Below, in pieces: positions 47,241-57,713 of a stretch of 64,000 nucleotides of DNA; positions within the stretch are counted from its first letter, which is position 1, and every line of letters starts with the position of its first letter. The DNA comes from Populus alba (lineage: Eukaryota > Streptophyta > Magnoliopsida > Malpighiales > Salicaceae): NCBI RefSeq assembly GCF_005239225.2, contig NC_133302.1:2852001-2916000 (forward strand), in the 5' to 3' direction. The notes under the pieces are model-generated. The model worked only from the letters and a program-made list of their open reading frames with translations. It searched no databases and had not been told where the DNA came from. Position numbers and translations under genes: made by a program.

Positions 47241-47660
47241 GTTTATTTTTGTCCGGTGTAATGATATTTCAAACTACTTTTAAATCTTCTCTTGTAATTC
47301 CATGCTAAGGGGGTCCAGTAAAAAAGAGCAAACTACTTGGCAGGCTGGAAAGAAAAAAACAATTTATGGTTGTGGCAAAGATAATTTTGTCTTTCCCTTT
47401 TGTTTCTTCTCAAGACCTCAAGACCTCAAGTTAATTATAATTAATTAATAATTTGAACAATGTCGAGCTTAATTTAATATTATTTTATTTTAAAAAACGC
47501 CTTTAATAAAGAGATTCCTCTAAGAGATTATCTATCTAGGGTTTTCTGAAGCCCTTTTCAGAGAAACAATATTCTTTCTTGCAAATTATTAACAATGCAA
47601 TAATTATAATTATAAAAGATAAAAATATAACGCATGCAGGAGAAAAAAAAAACAAGGAAA
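47241..47660. repeat. Paralogue of 49010-49240
   Basis: GGTCCAGT, CTTGGC.G.CTGGAAAGAAAAAAA, AAGTTAATTATAATTAATTAATAATTTGAACAAT are shared. No gene. Confidence 0.5.
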
Positions 47661-47664
47661 TTTC

Positions 47665-47835
47665 TATAATTTACACAGGATTTTCTTATTCTCACTAATT
47701 AATCCCAGAGCGAGGTTCCAAAAAAAGCCTCAACAAACCTTATTTTTTTTTATTTTGAATTCACTAAACAATGTTCATCTTTCTTGGAAATTATTAGCAA
47801 TGTAATAATCATAATTATAAAAGAGGTAAAAGATA
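47665..47835. repeat. Dispersed repeat R1, copy 9 (partial)
   Basis: Begins at CACAGGATTTTCTTATTCTC and keeps CCCAGAGCGAGGTTCCAA through ATAATTATAAAAGAGG. Confidence 0.55.
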
Positions 47836-48936
47836 ATTGTTGAGCCAGAGTTTCGTGCTGGTTGCAACAAATGGCTCCACGCGTTAACATTATTGTTCTG
47901 TCTTGAACCGTTCTTCTCTCTGCGATTTTACTGTAACAATCTGCTAAAGCATGCTATTATTTAGTAATTTTATTCTTTTCTTTTGTTATTATTTATTGAC
48001 TTTATTGTGACGTATTTTACCAAGCACAAAAGACTCCTTAACTTTACAATTTATACAAAACAGCTACACATTATTTTTTTTAATTTTTAAATATTAAAAG
48101 AATTATTCCACTGCTATTCTAGTACTAAACTTGAAAAATATGTAAAAGTTATTTTATAACTAACATTTTAATGATACTGTTGTCTTGATCCATATATAAT
48201 AGTATTTTAAAATACGGTTTGTCTTACTCTAATGATAAACCCAAATTTCTATTGAATATGAGAAATTATTGTTGATTAAATTAAAGAGAAAATCAAGTTG
48301 TACAAGCATGCATATAAAACTCACTTGTTTGGATTCAAAATTCTCAAAACCGACTAGTGAGTGTCATCGATATATCAATTCATTTATTTGAAAATTTTTA
48401 ATTTATTTGAAAATACGGTGAAAATTGCTTTATAAAATATGTTTTAATTATAAATATATTAAAATAATATTTTTTAATATTTATTTTTAACATCAGTATA
48501 TTATAATGATCCAAAAATATATTAAAAAACATGGTTCAACTATATTCTCAAATATATCCTAAAAATAAATTTAATCCCTTCTTATCCTATTTTGTCTAGC
48601 TTTATATATGGTGACAGAGATGATAGCATGATTTATAAACCGCTATATAACTTAATCTTGACAAATAACTCATCTAGTGATCCCAGTTAAGTAATTTATT
48701 TACTTTGCTCGAATATCATGAGTTTTTTTTTTAAGTAATGAACTAGCAAGGGAGTTTGTTTCTTATATTTATTAATTAAAACAATTATTTATATGATCAA
48801 TTAGATTAGGGATTTGAGAGATGAATATTAGATTACACAGTTACTCTTTTGACAAAAAACTTTGTGCTATTTTCCACATCAACGTATTAGATTATATCTT
48901 TACCTAACAAATAATAAAACCAATACCCTCAAACTC

Positions 48937-48971
<35 letters not shown>

Positions 48972-49550
48972 GGTACTCTTTTAATCACATCTAGTGTGAT
49001 TCTTGTGCTCAAGTGGTCCAGTGAGGGAGACCAAACTGCTTGGCGGACTGGAAAGAAAAAAAGCAATTTATGGGTCGACCATCATTCTATTTACCAGGGG
49101 ATTGGTTTGGAAAGTGGGCTAGGTTTATCGTTGTGGGGAACATAATTTTGTCCTTCCCTTTTATTTCTTTCGAAGACATGAAGTTAATTATAATTAATTA
49201 ATAATTTGAACAATCTCGAGTATGCTTAATTTAATATAATTAATTGTGTTGTGTAGACTTTTTTTTTTGTTACATTTGTTTTTTTTTTCCCGGTTTTAGC
49301 ATATAGACTTAGTTCATGTGATAAATTAAGATTTTAATATAAGAATTTTTAGGATAATAAATATTTTTTTTTGTCATTTTTATTTAGTTTTAAAATTTTT
49401 ATTTATTTCTATTCAATATTATTAAACTTTTATATTTTTTTCTACTTGAAAAGAATAATTTTTTTATTTTATTTTTTTATTCAATATTATCAGGTTTCTA
49501 GTTTTTATATTTGAAAATTAATATTTTTTCTATTTACTTGTTTCTATTCA
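47836..49550. other. AT-rich noncoding DNA
   Basis: 48938-48970 is an (ATT)n run. 49010-49240 is the partner of 47241-47480. No coding sequence. Confidence 0.4.
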
Positions 49551-49554
49551 GATC

Positions 49555-50560
49555 CTTTGCAAAGTTTCCACAACATCTGGTCCACGCGTTAACATTATTG
49601 AGGTCGAACAGGTAACTTACTACTATCAAACTCTTCCAAGCTATTGTTGACCACTGTACCAAAAACACAAAAAAAAAAAAATCAAAAAGAGATTTTGCTT
49701 CATCTCCATTATTATTTTTTCCTGAACCGTTCTTCTCTCTGTGATATTACTGTAACAACTTATTAAAGCACTGTAAAGCGTTAAAAACAGGTATCATGAA
49801 GTGATATAAAGTTTCGTTTGTTATAAAAGTATGTCAATAATTAATGATATATGTCATAATTTAATTTTTTTGCCCAAATTTTTATCCAAATTTTTTTTTT
49901 CATTAAATTTATTTATAATTATCAAACTTAGTCGGTGTCGACTCAGTCAAGAAGCTGAGTCTCCGGTTATAAGGATTGACTTAGGTCAACAAAGAAAAAA
50001 ATTTTAAAAATATTTAGATTTTAATATTTTATATGAAAAAATTAAGAAACAATTCATGTGGATATAAGTTATACATGTTATAAATAATAAAGTTTAAAAG
50101 ATTATTTCAAAAGATTTTTTTATTTCACATTGAAAAGATATTATCTTATTCTTTTAAGTTGAAGTATTTAAATTAAAAAGATTTTTTATTCTATATTAAA
50201 AAACCATAATTTTTTTTTCTAGAAAACATAGAGTATATATACTAAAAGACTTCAAATCCCACATTAAAAAAAATAAAACATTCTTCTAATATTTATATAC
50301 TGAACTTTGAAATGAGTTAGTAACCAACTAAAAAAAAATAAAAATAAATCAAGGGCTCTAACTAGAAGAAAAAACACATGTTAAAAAAAATAGAGGTCTC
50401 TAGCTAGAAGGAAAAACACATTTGAAAAAAAATGAGTTTCTACCAGGTTTTGTTAGGTCACCCGGGTTCCAGATCTACTCGATGGGTTGACCAGTTTTCT
50501 CCGGGTCAACTGCAGGCCCGAGTTTTCAATAAAACAGACCCAATGTTGTTATCCAATTTT
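49555..50560. repeat. Segmental repeat, paralogue of 35130-35900
   Basis: GCAAAGTTTCCACAAC, CTCTTCCAAGCTATTGTTGACCA and TATATACTGAACTTTGAAATGAGTTAGTAACC match 35.1-35.8 kb. 50430-50535 carries the block TTTGTTAGGTCACCCGGGTTCC, as at 13050. Confidence 0.55.
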
Positions 50561-51310
50561 GGACCTATTTTTTTTATAATTTTTCTGAAAAATCCAAAAC
50601 TAACAAAAAACAATGAAAACCCAACAAAATATATTCTTGATATATTTGTATTGTTTTTAGTATTTTTAAAAGAATTTAAATTTTCAAAGGTTTTTTGAAC
50701 CGGTTTGATATTATTTTTAAAATCATTGATTTTTTTTATGAAGTCAATGTTGATATTGCTTGTTTTTTTTAAAAAAATCAAAATACAAAAAAATCAAAAT
50801 TTGTTAAAAAAAAAAAAGGTTGAGGAAGAACCTAACAATATTTTACTTATAAATAAGGGTTCTCACAACGCATAAAAAAAGAGTAATGAGGCAGTTTTAG
50901 ATAGAAAATTGAGGAAACCCAAAGAAACTCTAAAAAAACCCAATCTTTTATCTTCTCTAAGCCAGCCGCCGCCCCCCATTTCCTTGCCAAAAAACAGAAC
51001 CAGAGAGCCAAAGCCGTTTCCATTTACATTTCCAGACCTCCACAAACAGAAGACCCCTTGGCCTCCGTTCCCATCTTCCTCCTTTCCCTGACCTCTCCTT
51101 CGTCTCCCTCTCCCAGCCGTCTCTACCATTCCTTTGGTAGTGGTTGCAACGACTTGGTAATTAACATTTACTTTTAACACATTGAGGATGGTCACTCTAA
51201 AATTTGATTAAAGGACTTACTTTCTTACTATTGCTTTTTAGCGTCTAACAATGGATTTGACTGCGTTGAAAACATGGGTATCATGAAGTGACATAAAGCT
51301 TCGCGCATGC
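50561..51310. other. Retroelement-like leader sequence, no gene
   Basis: 50846-50960 has TTATAAATA, then AAACCCAAAGAAACTCTAAAAAAACCC and GCCAGCCGCCGCCCCCC, like the leader of the LTR at 2390-2440. It is probably an LTR piece. Opposite-strand ORFs (50863-51195, 50909-51091) read this leader. Confidence 0.4.
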
Positions 51311-52531
51311 CAAGCGGAAGGGGTAATGAAAAAAGGAAAATGAACAAAGGAGATTAGCGATGATTTCAATTATCTAATACTTACACAAAACATTCTCTTT
51401 TATTGAAAAAAAATAAATTCGGTGGCCAAAACGAAAATAGGTAAAGACCAAAGAACCCCTGGCCTCATGGCTTAATGTTTTCCCACTTAAAAATAAATAC
51501 GTAATTTTATTATAGCAATGTACAATTAATTGTGTCTAGTAATAGATACATGAATTTTTCCTGGTCCTATATTCCAGGCCCTTCAAGCCGTGGTTGTAAA
51601 TCAAAGCTATTTTATCTTTAAGCCGTGTTTGCTTTTTCATGGAGGAGGCCGTGTAAAGAAGGGAAAGGGAACATGAAAGACGGGGGCTGTTTCCTTTTGT
51701 TCTTTTTTCTTTTTCTTTCTTTCTCTATATATATTGTAAGTTTGAAAAACTTTATAACAATAAAACACTTTATACTTGGAATGCATTTTTGCATTCCTTT
51801 GAACAATACTTTTTTTTCATGGCATGTTTCTTTTTAGTTTTTTTAAGATTAATTGGTTTCAAATTGCTTTTTAAACAATTTTTTATCATCTTAACTTTAT
51901 TCAATATATTTTAAGATCTCTCGTAAAATTTCAGCTCAATCTGATGGTCGAATTGAAAATTACGCCCAATAATATAAAACTGGTCAAATTATGATTTTCA
52001 TCAAATTTCTGAATTTCTTAAAATATTTTGAAATTTTAACCTAAGTTAAAACATTATATTAAAAGGCTCCACGTAAATTTTAAATTTCCTTATAACTCAA
52101 ATATATTAATAAAGTTTTAATCTAAGTTATAGCATACCCAAGCCTTTAACATGCCTCCGCCCTTGCACTAAGGTCTTCCCTCCTTCTGCCATAATGCTGC
52201 TGGTGGTATTCTTCAAATCTTCTTTCTTGAATTGGCTTTAGCATGGATGCATACAACAATGAGATGGGATCAGCGGAAGATCTGCAGGATAAACTTTATG
52301 TTTAAGAAAAATTATTTTTTTAAAATTATTTTTAATATCAATACATCAAAATAATCTAAAAATACTATAATAATATTAATTTGAAATAAATAATAATGTT
52401 TTTTTTTTAAAAAAATTTAAATATTTTTGAAATATAAAAACAAACATTATTTACAACATTTTTTTTGTGATTGTTATTTTTAGTATCATCTCCATCACGC
52501 TTAAACTAAAACAAAAACCTACTCAGCGATG
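51311..52531. repeat. Segmental repeats (45.7-kb and 36.6-kb paralogues)
   Basis: 51311-51545 pairs with 45715-45960 and 51650-52531 pairs with 36640-37605. The second pairing resumes at 54583 after the solo LTR. Confidence 0.6.
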
Positions 52532-52536
52532 AGGTT

Positions 52537-54582
52537 TGTCACACCCGACATCGCAACGGTCCTAAAAAATTTAAAAATCTTTGGAAAGAATGGATTTCTG
52601 GCATCCTGTTCTTTAATGTGGATATTCTTGTTTAAGGAGTCGCCACCTAGTATTATGGTCACTAGGAACCCTAACTGGTCAACAGAGATTCTATGGTTCG
52701 GGTCTGGTTACGTAAAAGGGAAGATATTATCACCCCTTAAACGTCCTGCCTGAGGCAGGCTGCATTGCTAGTTTTGTCTTAAATTGCTAAATGTTTATTA
52801 GTTTATGTTATGAAAATTTGTTTATAATATTCCTGACTCTGGCACCAGTGAATACTTAACTACGAATATTTCCAACTCTGGTGTTGATAAATATTACGCA
52901 GCTATAAAAAAACAAAACAAATTTAAATCAGTATATTTTTTTTATTCTCAACTCTGGCGTCAATGAATAAATAAATAATACTACATTCATTTTTACGCAT
53001 GCACATATTTTTTATTTTTCTAGCTAAAAATAAAATAAAAATACAACGAATAAAAATAATATAAATTTAAACCGGTATTTTTATTCCTAACTCTAGCGTT
53101 AGTGAATAAACCAATAAATTTACATTATTTTTATTTATGTATACACATTTTTTTTTTCTGCCTCTTTTTTTTTTTTTTTTTCGGGCTGGGCCGGGCTAGG
53201 CCCAGCCCTGCATTTATTTTTGGGCTGGGCCCAGCTCAGCCCATATGGGCTGGGCTAGCAACACGCGTGCTAATCCACGCGTGTTGCTACACTGTGCAAG
53301 TGAATTAAAATTCACTTGCACAGTGCAAATGCAATTTAAACAAAGCGCAAGAAGAACAGATTACTTACCTGGTCTGCTGCCCGTTTTTCCTTTCTTCTTT
53401 GTTCTTATGATTCTGCAAGCGGTTCGTTCCCGTGCTCCTGGTATTTGATCGATCTCCTGTGCTCCCTCCGGTTTTCCTTTACTGTTTGTGGCTGCCGAAG
53501 TTGTGAAGGAATTTTGCCTTCCCTTTCCTCTGCTTCAACCTGCCCCCGTCTTCCCCTGAATTTTTCGTCTGATTTCCTCCTCTTGCGATGAAGAAACTGA
53601 GTCGGTATGTCTGTTTCTTGAGATGAAGCACAAAAAATTGCAGGGATAATTCTCCCTTCTGTATCTGTTACTCTCCTATTTTCTCCTTCTCTGTGTATGT
53701 TTTTTTTCGGTTTATGCCCTGTTTTTTTCCTCTGTCTTTTCTCTGTTTTGTGTTGATGTTTCTGTTCTTCTCTATTTTTCTGGGTTGTGTTTTGATTGCT
53801 CTATTTTTCTAGGTTGATCGCCCCTCTTTGTTGCTGCCGTTTGCTCCTCTCTTATAGAGCTCCCCCCTTCCCAGTCCTGTCTTTGCAGGACTCTTCGGTA
53901 ATCCACGAACGAGATCGTGGGCATGAGGTGGTGCAGTGGCCTTGAGTTGCTGGATTTTCCTTGTTCAAGCTGCCAGATTTTTCTCTGTTGAATCGGTCTG
54001 GTCCGTGCGAAACGGAAGGGACGAAGAACGCAGTCTTCCAAACGGCGCCGTTTGTGTGCTTGAGGCAATTTTCACTTTGGTCCCTGGACGTTTTAAACCT
54101 TACAATTGAGATCTTAATCATGTATAATTGATTTTTTAATTATGCCCTTGGATTAAATTCAATTGAATCCCTGAGTTATAGCACAATTTACACAACAGTC
54201 CTGAGTTTCTGGACTATTCAATTTGGTCCTTGGACTTTAATTTTCTAGCAATTTTTCCTTGAATCAGCTCCAAACTTTGGTATTTTTTCCATTACACCCC
54301 TGATTCCTTTAATTAATTAAATCAAAGTTTAATTAAGTCCTCAACCTCATTAATTCTTCAATTAAACTCTTGATTTCATTAATCTAAATTTAAATCAATT
54401 CTCCAATTAAGCTCTTGATTTAATTAATTAAACTAGTTAAGAGTTTAATTAAATCTTTAAACTTCCAATCATGCTGCCCTTAACCTAAATTTTAATTAAT
54501 TCTTCATTTATTTTATTTTTATTTTTTTCATCATCATTTTTTAAAAAAATAAAAATAAAAGGTCAAAAATTGGGTTATGACA
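52537..54582 (-). mobile_element. Solo LTR with AGGTT target duplication
   Basis: Ends TGTCACACCCGACAT (52537) and GGGTTATGACA (54582), flanked by AGGTT at 52532-52536 and 54583-54587. Sense is judged minus from comparison with the 1881-3557 LTR (minus reading starts TGTCATAACCCAATTTTTGACC and ends GGGTGTGACA). It is 2046 bp with no gag or pol. The paralogous segment near 37590-37607 lacks it, which confirms both ends. ORFs inside (for example 53772-54121 minus) have no family match. Confidence 0.88.
53257..53325. other. Two adjacent perfect inverted repeats inside the solo LTR
   Basis: AGCAACACGCGTG / CACGCGTGTTGCT (13-bp arms, 6-base loop, 53257-53288) is followed at once by CACTGTGCAAGTGAATT / AATTCACTTGCACAGTG (17-bp arms, 2-base loop, 53290-53325). 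GGGCTGGGCC words just upstream are also self-complementary. Confidence 0.9.
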
Positions 54583-54587
54583 AGGTT

Positions 54588-54805
54588 TTCAGGCTACCAA
54601 ATTTGGAAACGGAAAGAAAAAACTTTATTTATTTATTTTGGTTCTTAAGAACATAGTAAACAAGTAATTGATTGTCAATTTTGTTTTTTAAAACAAAATC
54701 AGTTTTTTTATTTTTGTTTTTTTTTTATTTTTAATATCAATATATTAAAATTATAAAAAAAAAACACTTAAGAACATCAACCCGATATTTCAAACACAGT
54801 TTATA
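54588..54805. repeat. Right part of the 37.6-kb paralogous segment
   Basis: GGCTACCAAATTTGGAAACGGAAAG and TTTATTTATTTTGGTTCTTAA match 37607-37660. Ends in a piece of repeat R1 (CAAACACAGTTTATACTAGA) into which the next element inserted. Confidence 0.6.
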
Positions 54806-56367
54806 CTAGATGTCGCACCCCAAAAAAATCAACGCGCGCATCGGGCTGGCGATTTAAGTCTCATTGTTGTTGTTTGCTTGAATTTGGTTCGTTGGAGTCG
54901 CCACCTAGTAATTTATTGAAGGCTACTAGGAAACCGGATGTACTAGTCTTGTTAGAGATTCACGGGTACGGGACTGGTTGTGGTTAGGGAAGGTATTAGC
55001 ACCCCTAACACACCCTACCTGAGGTAAGCTGCTTCGTGGCTTTGACGTGTTAAAGAAGTTTTAATAATTGTCTTTTCATCAGAAATTAGAAATATCACTT
55101 ACGTATAAGTTAATAATTCTTAACCGTGATCCGATCAAAATATTAAATTCTTCTTTAATATATTTGCAATTTTATCATTAAAAAATATATACAAATAAAT
55201 AAAACAAAATACAGGCACATACATACACTTTCACTATTTTATTTTTGTTTCTTTTCTTTTCTTTTACCTCCATATTTACAAAATACAAAATCACAAAAAA
55301 CTCAAAACTAAATAAATATTACATTAAACAATTTGGAAATTATAAAATGAACCAAAACATTCCGGAATAGTGCTGGAAACCTCTAAATCGCCGGAACAGT
55401 GTTGTGAAGCCGCTGGGACAGCAGGCGGCGCGTCTTCCCACGCGCCGCCGCAAAAATACCAGAAAACAAACGGGTCTTGCTCAGCTTCTTCTCTTCCTCG
55501 CCGGTGACGACCTGTAATCAAGAATAGAACACACACAACAGTTGATTTTACTCCATTTTTGTCCGAATCTATTCTGATTATTTTGTTTTTTTTTAGATCT
55601 GTTATTTTCTGTCAAATCTTTCTTCTTCATGGCGTCCGCTCATTTCTTCTTCAACCGGTGGCAGTTCTGTTGTGAAGGTGGGTGACGGCGCTGCTGTGGA
55701 CGGCGCTGAGGAGATCGGATCGGTGGAGATGGGGAAAACAACTCCGCCCGTTCTCTTGTTGGGGAGACGAGGTTGTGCTGCGGTGGGGTCTGTCGGTTGG
55801 TCCGTGGTGGTGCTGGAGCTGCTGTGGAGATGGGAGAGGTGGCTGACGGTGTTGAGGCGGAGGAGTGGCAGATCGGTGGGTGTCTCTGCTGGAGGCAGTG
55901 AACTGGGTCTGCGGGCGCTGCTGCTGTTGGAGGAACCGCCGTGAGTGAGAGAGGGGCTGCTGTGTGTTGCGGAATGGAGGGGAGTTGGATCTGTTGAGAA
56001 ATCAGAGAGTGAGGTGGCCGGGGGAGGAAGAAGAGAAAACTGAAAAATCAAAGTGGTGGGGGGCTGTTTGGCCGATTCTTTGTGAGGAAGAAAAAAAAGT
56101 GAGATGGCCGGGGGAGGATGGAGAGGCTACAGGAGAAGATGAGGTCGGCTGAGAAGGTCTGTGTGGGGGAGAAAAAAAATTCAACGTAGGGGCCGGCGGC
56201 TGGTTTTCAGAGAAGAACACTGGGGAAAAAAATTTAAAACCAGAGGGTGAGGCGCCGCCGGCCCCTGTTTTTAGTTGGGAGAAAGAGTTGGGTTTTAGGG
56301 TTTTTGTGTTTTTTTTTTCCTGATGATGTCCAAATTACCCCTCCTATGAATGTGTTGAGGAAACCAG

Positions 56368-56375
56368 TATTTATA
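56368..56375 (-). promoter_or_regulatory. Putative TATA box of the composite element's LTR
   Basis: TATAAATA on the minus strand, followed downstream by AAAAACCCTAAAACCCAAC, the same order as in the 1881-3557 LTR. Confidence 0.5.
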
Positions 56376-56708
56376 GGCAAAATATTGCTAGGTTTTTCAA
56401 CTTGGTCCCTTAACTTCTTTCTTTTTTGTAAATTTTGATTTTTCTTATTTTTTTGTATTTTTTGAAAACGAGCAATATCAACGTCGACTCAATGAGGTAA
56501 ATCAATGATTTTAAAAATGACACGTGAAAAGTCGAACGCGTTTGAAAATCTTTTGAAAATTTAAATTCTTTTTTTTAGACGACGCTGAAAATGCTAAAAT
56601 GACGAGAATATATTAAAAATCATATTTTTGGATTTTTATTGTTTTTCTCTATTTTTGGATTTTTGAAAATATATAAAAAACATGGGTCAAAAATTGGGTA
56701 GCAACAAA

Positions 56709-56720
56709 TGCCCCCTCTTT
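56709..56720 (-). other. Polypurine tract next to the 3' LTR
   Basis: AAAGAGGGGGCA on the minus strand, two bases before TGTTGCTACCC. This fits the plus-strand priming site of an LTR retrotransposon and fixes the element's sense. Confidence 0.75.
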
Positions 56721-56910
56721 ACAATGCTTACGAAGCAAAACTGTTCAATGTTTTGCATAGTAAGCTTTGTAAAGAAAAACTTGTCTTCTTATCTTCCTAA
56801 CTTGCTCAATATCCACTCATTTAAAGATCTTACTTTTTTTCTATTTCTTTTTCTTGTCTTTCTTTCTTTCTTTCCTTCTGTCTCTCTCTCTCTCTTCTTT
56901 TTTTTCGTTA

Positions 56911-57205
56911 ATCTGAGATCCCATCTGGCGACCTCCTTTATCAAAATCAAAGAATGTTGTAGCTCGGTCAACCTAAAATCCCATATGGAGATTTCCTTTA
57001 ACCAAAGCTACATGAGGTCCCATCCGGCGACCTCATCACTGGAACTAAACAATATGTGTAACTCGGTTAACCTGAAATCCCATCTGGCGATTCCCTTTAA
57101 CCAAAGCTACATGAGATCCCATCTGGCGACCTCATTCAACTGGAACGAAAATATTGTGTAACTCGGTTAACCTGAAATCCCATGTGGCGACTCCTATGAA
57201 CCAAA
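56911..57205. repeat. 99-bp tandem repeat inside the composite element, about three copies
   Basis: Units start near 56911, 57010 and 57109, each with GATCCCATCTGGCGACCTC-like and AACCTGAAATCCCATCTGGCGA-like words, so each unit is itself two related halves. The last unit runs into the terminal inverted repeat. Confidence 0.8.
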
Positions 57206-57287
57206 TTCAAGCAAACAACAACAACAACGAGACTTAAATCGCCAGCCCGATGCCGCGCGCTGATTTTTTTTGGGGTGCGACACTAGA

Positions 57288-57540
57288 AAATAAGCCATTA
57301 TTCAATATTGACGATCAAGAATAAATATTGATGATTAATAATAAATTTTGTATAATTTGGACATCATTTTCTTATTCTCGCTAATTAATCCCAGAGCGAG
57401 GTTCCAAGAAAAGCCTCAACAAACCTTATTTTTTGTTATTTTGAAATCACTAAAAAATGTTCATCATCTTTGGTCTTTGCTGCAGATTATTAGCAATGCA
57501 ATAATCATAATTATAAAAGGTAAAAGGTAACAGTACCTAG
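57288..57540. repeat. Dispersed repeat R1, copy 10 (split by the composite element)
   Basis: AAAATAAGCCATTATTCAATATTGACGATC through AATCATAATTATAAAAGGTAAAAGG. Its left part is at 54790-54810. Confidence 0.65.
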
Positions 57541-57713
57541 AGGAAAAAAAGCAAGGAAATTTCTCAAACGTGTAGTGCTGGTAAATATTGAGGAAGGAAT
57601 TTGGTTCCTAGAAAAGCAAGGAGCCAGGTTCCAAGAAAAGCCTCAACAAACCTTGCCCTCATATTAAAGATAATATTTAATCTCATAAATTAAATAGAAT
57701 ATAATAAAAATAA
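57541..57713. other. 3' flank of TNL-C
   Basis: CAAGAAAAGCCTCAACAAACCTTG repeats the R1 word, then TTAAAGATAATATTTAATCTCATAAATTAAATAG as at the ends of TNL-A and TNL-B. Confidence 0.45.

Larger units (their letters stand above)
54811..57282 (-). mobile_element. Composite LTR element with inverted LTR termini and CTAGA target duplication
   Basis: On the minus strand: 57282-57184 is about 99 bases beginning TGTCGCACCCC; then about 480 bases of internal sequence with 99-bp tandem repeats; then a polypurine tract AAAGAGGGGGCA (56720-56709); then a full LTR from 56706 (TGTTGCTACCCAATTTTTG) to 54811 (GGGGTGCGACA). The outermost 94-99 bases at the two ends are inverted copies of each other (shared GGGCTGGCGATTTAAGTCTC and TTGCTTGAATTTGGTTC). 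CTAGA flanks it at 54806-54810 and 57283-57287, within repeat R1. So the 5' LTR is replaced by an inverted copy of the LTR's own 3' end, yet the unit has the target duplication of a normal integration. No gag or pol. Confidence 0.85.

Noticed and set aside
53102..53448. ORFs over the GGGCTGGGCC block
   Set aside because: Inside the solo LTR and driven by GC-rich inverted repeats.
55602..56051. 149-codon Ser/Thr/Pro-rich minus-strand ORF
   Set aside because: Lies within the LTR leader of the composite element; low complexity and no family motif.
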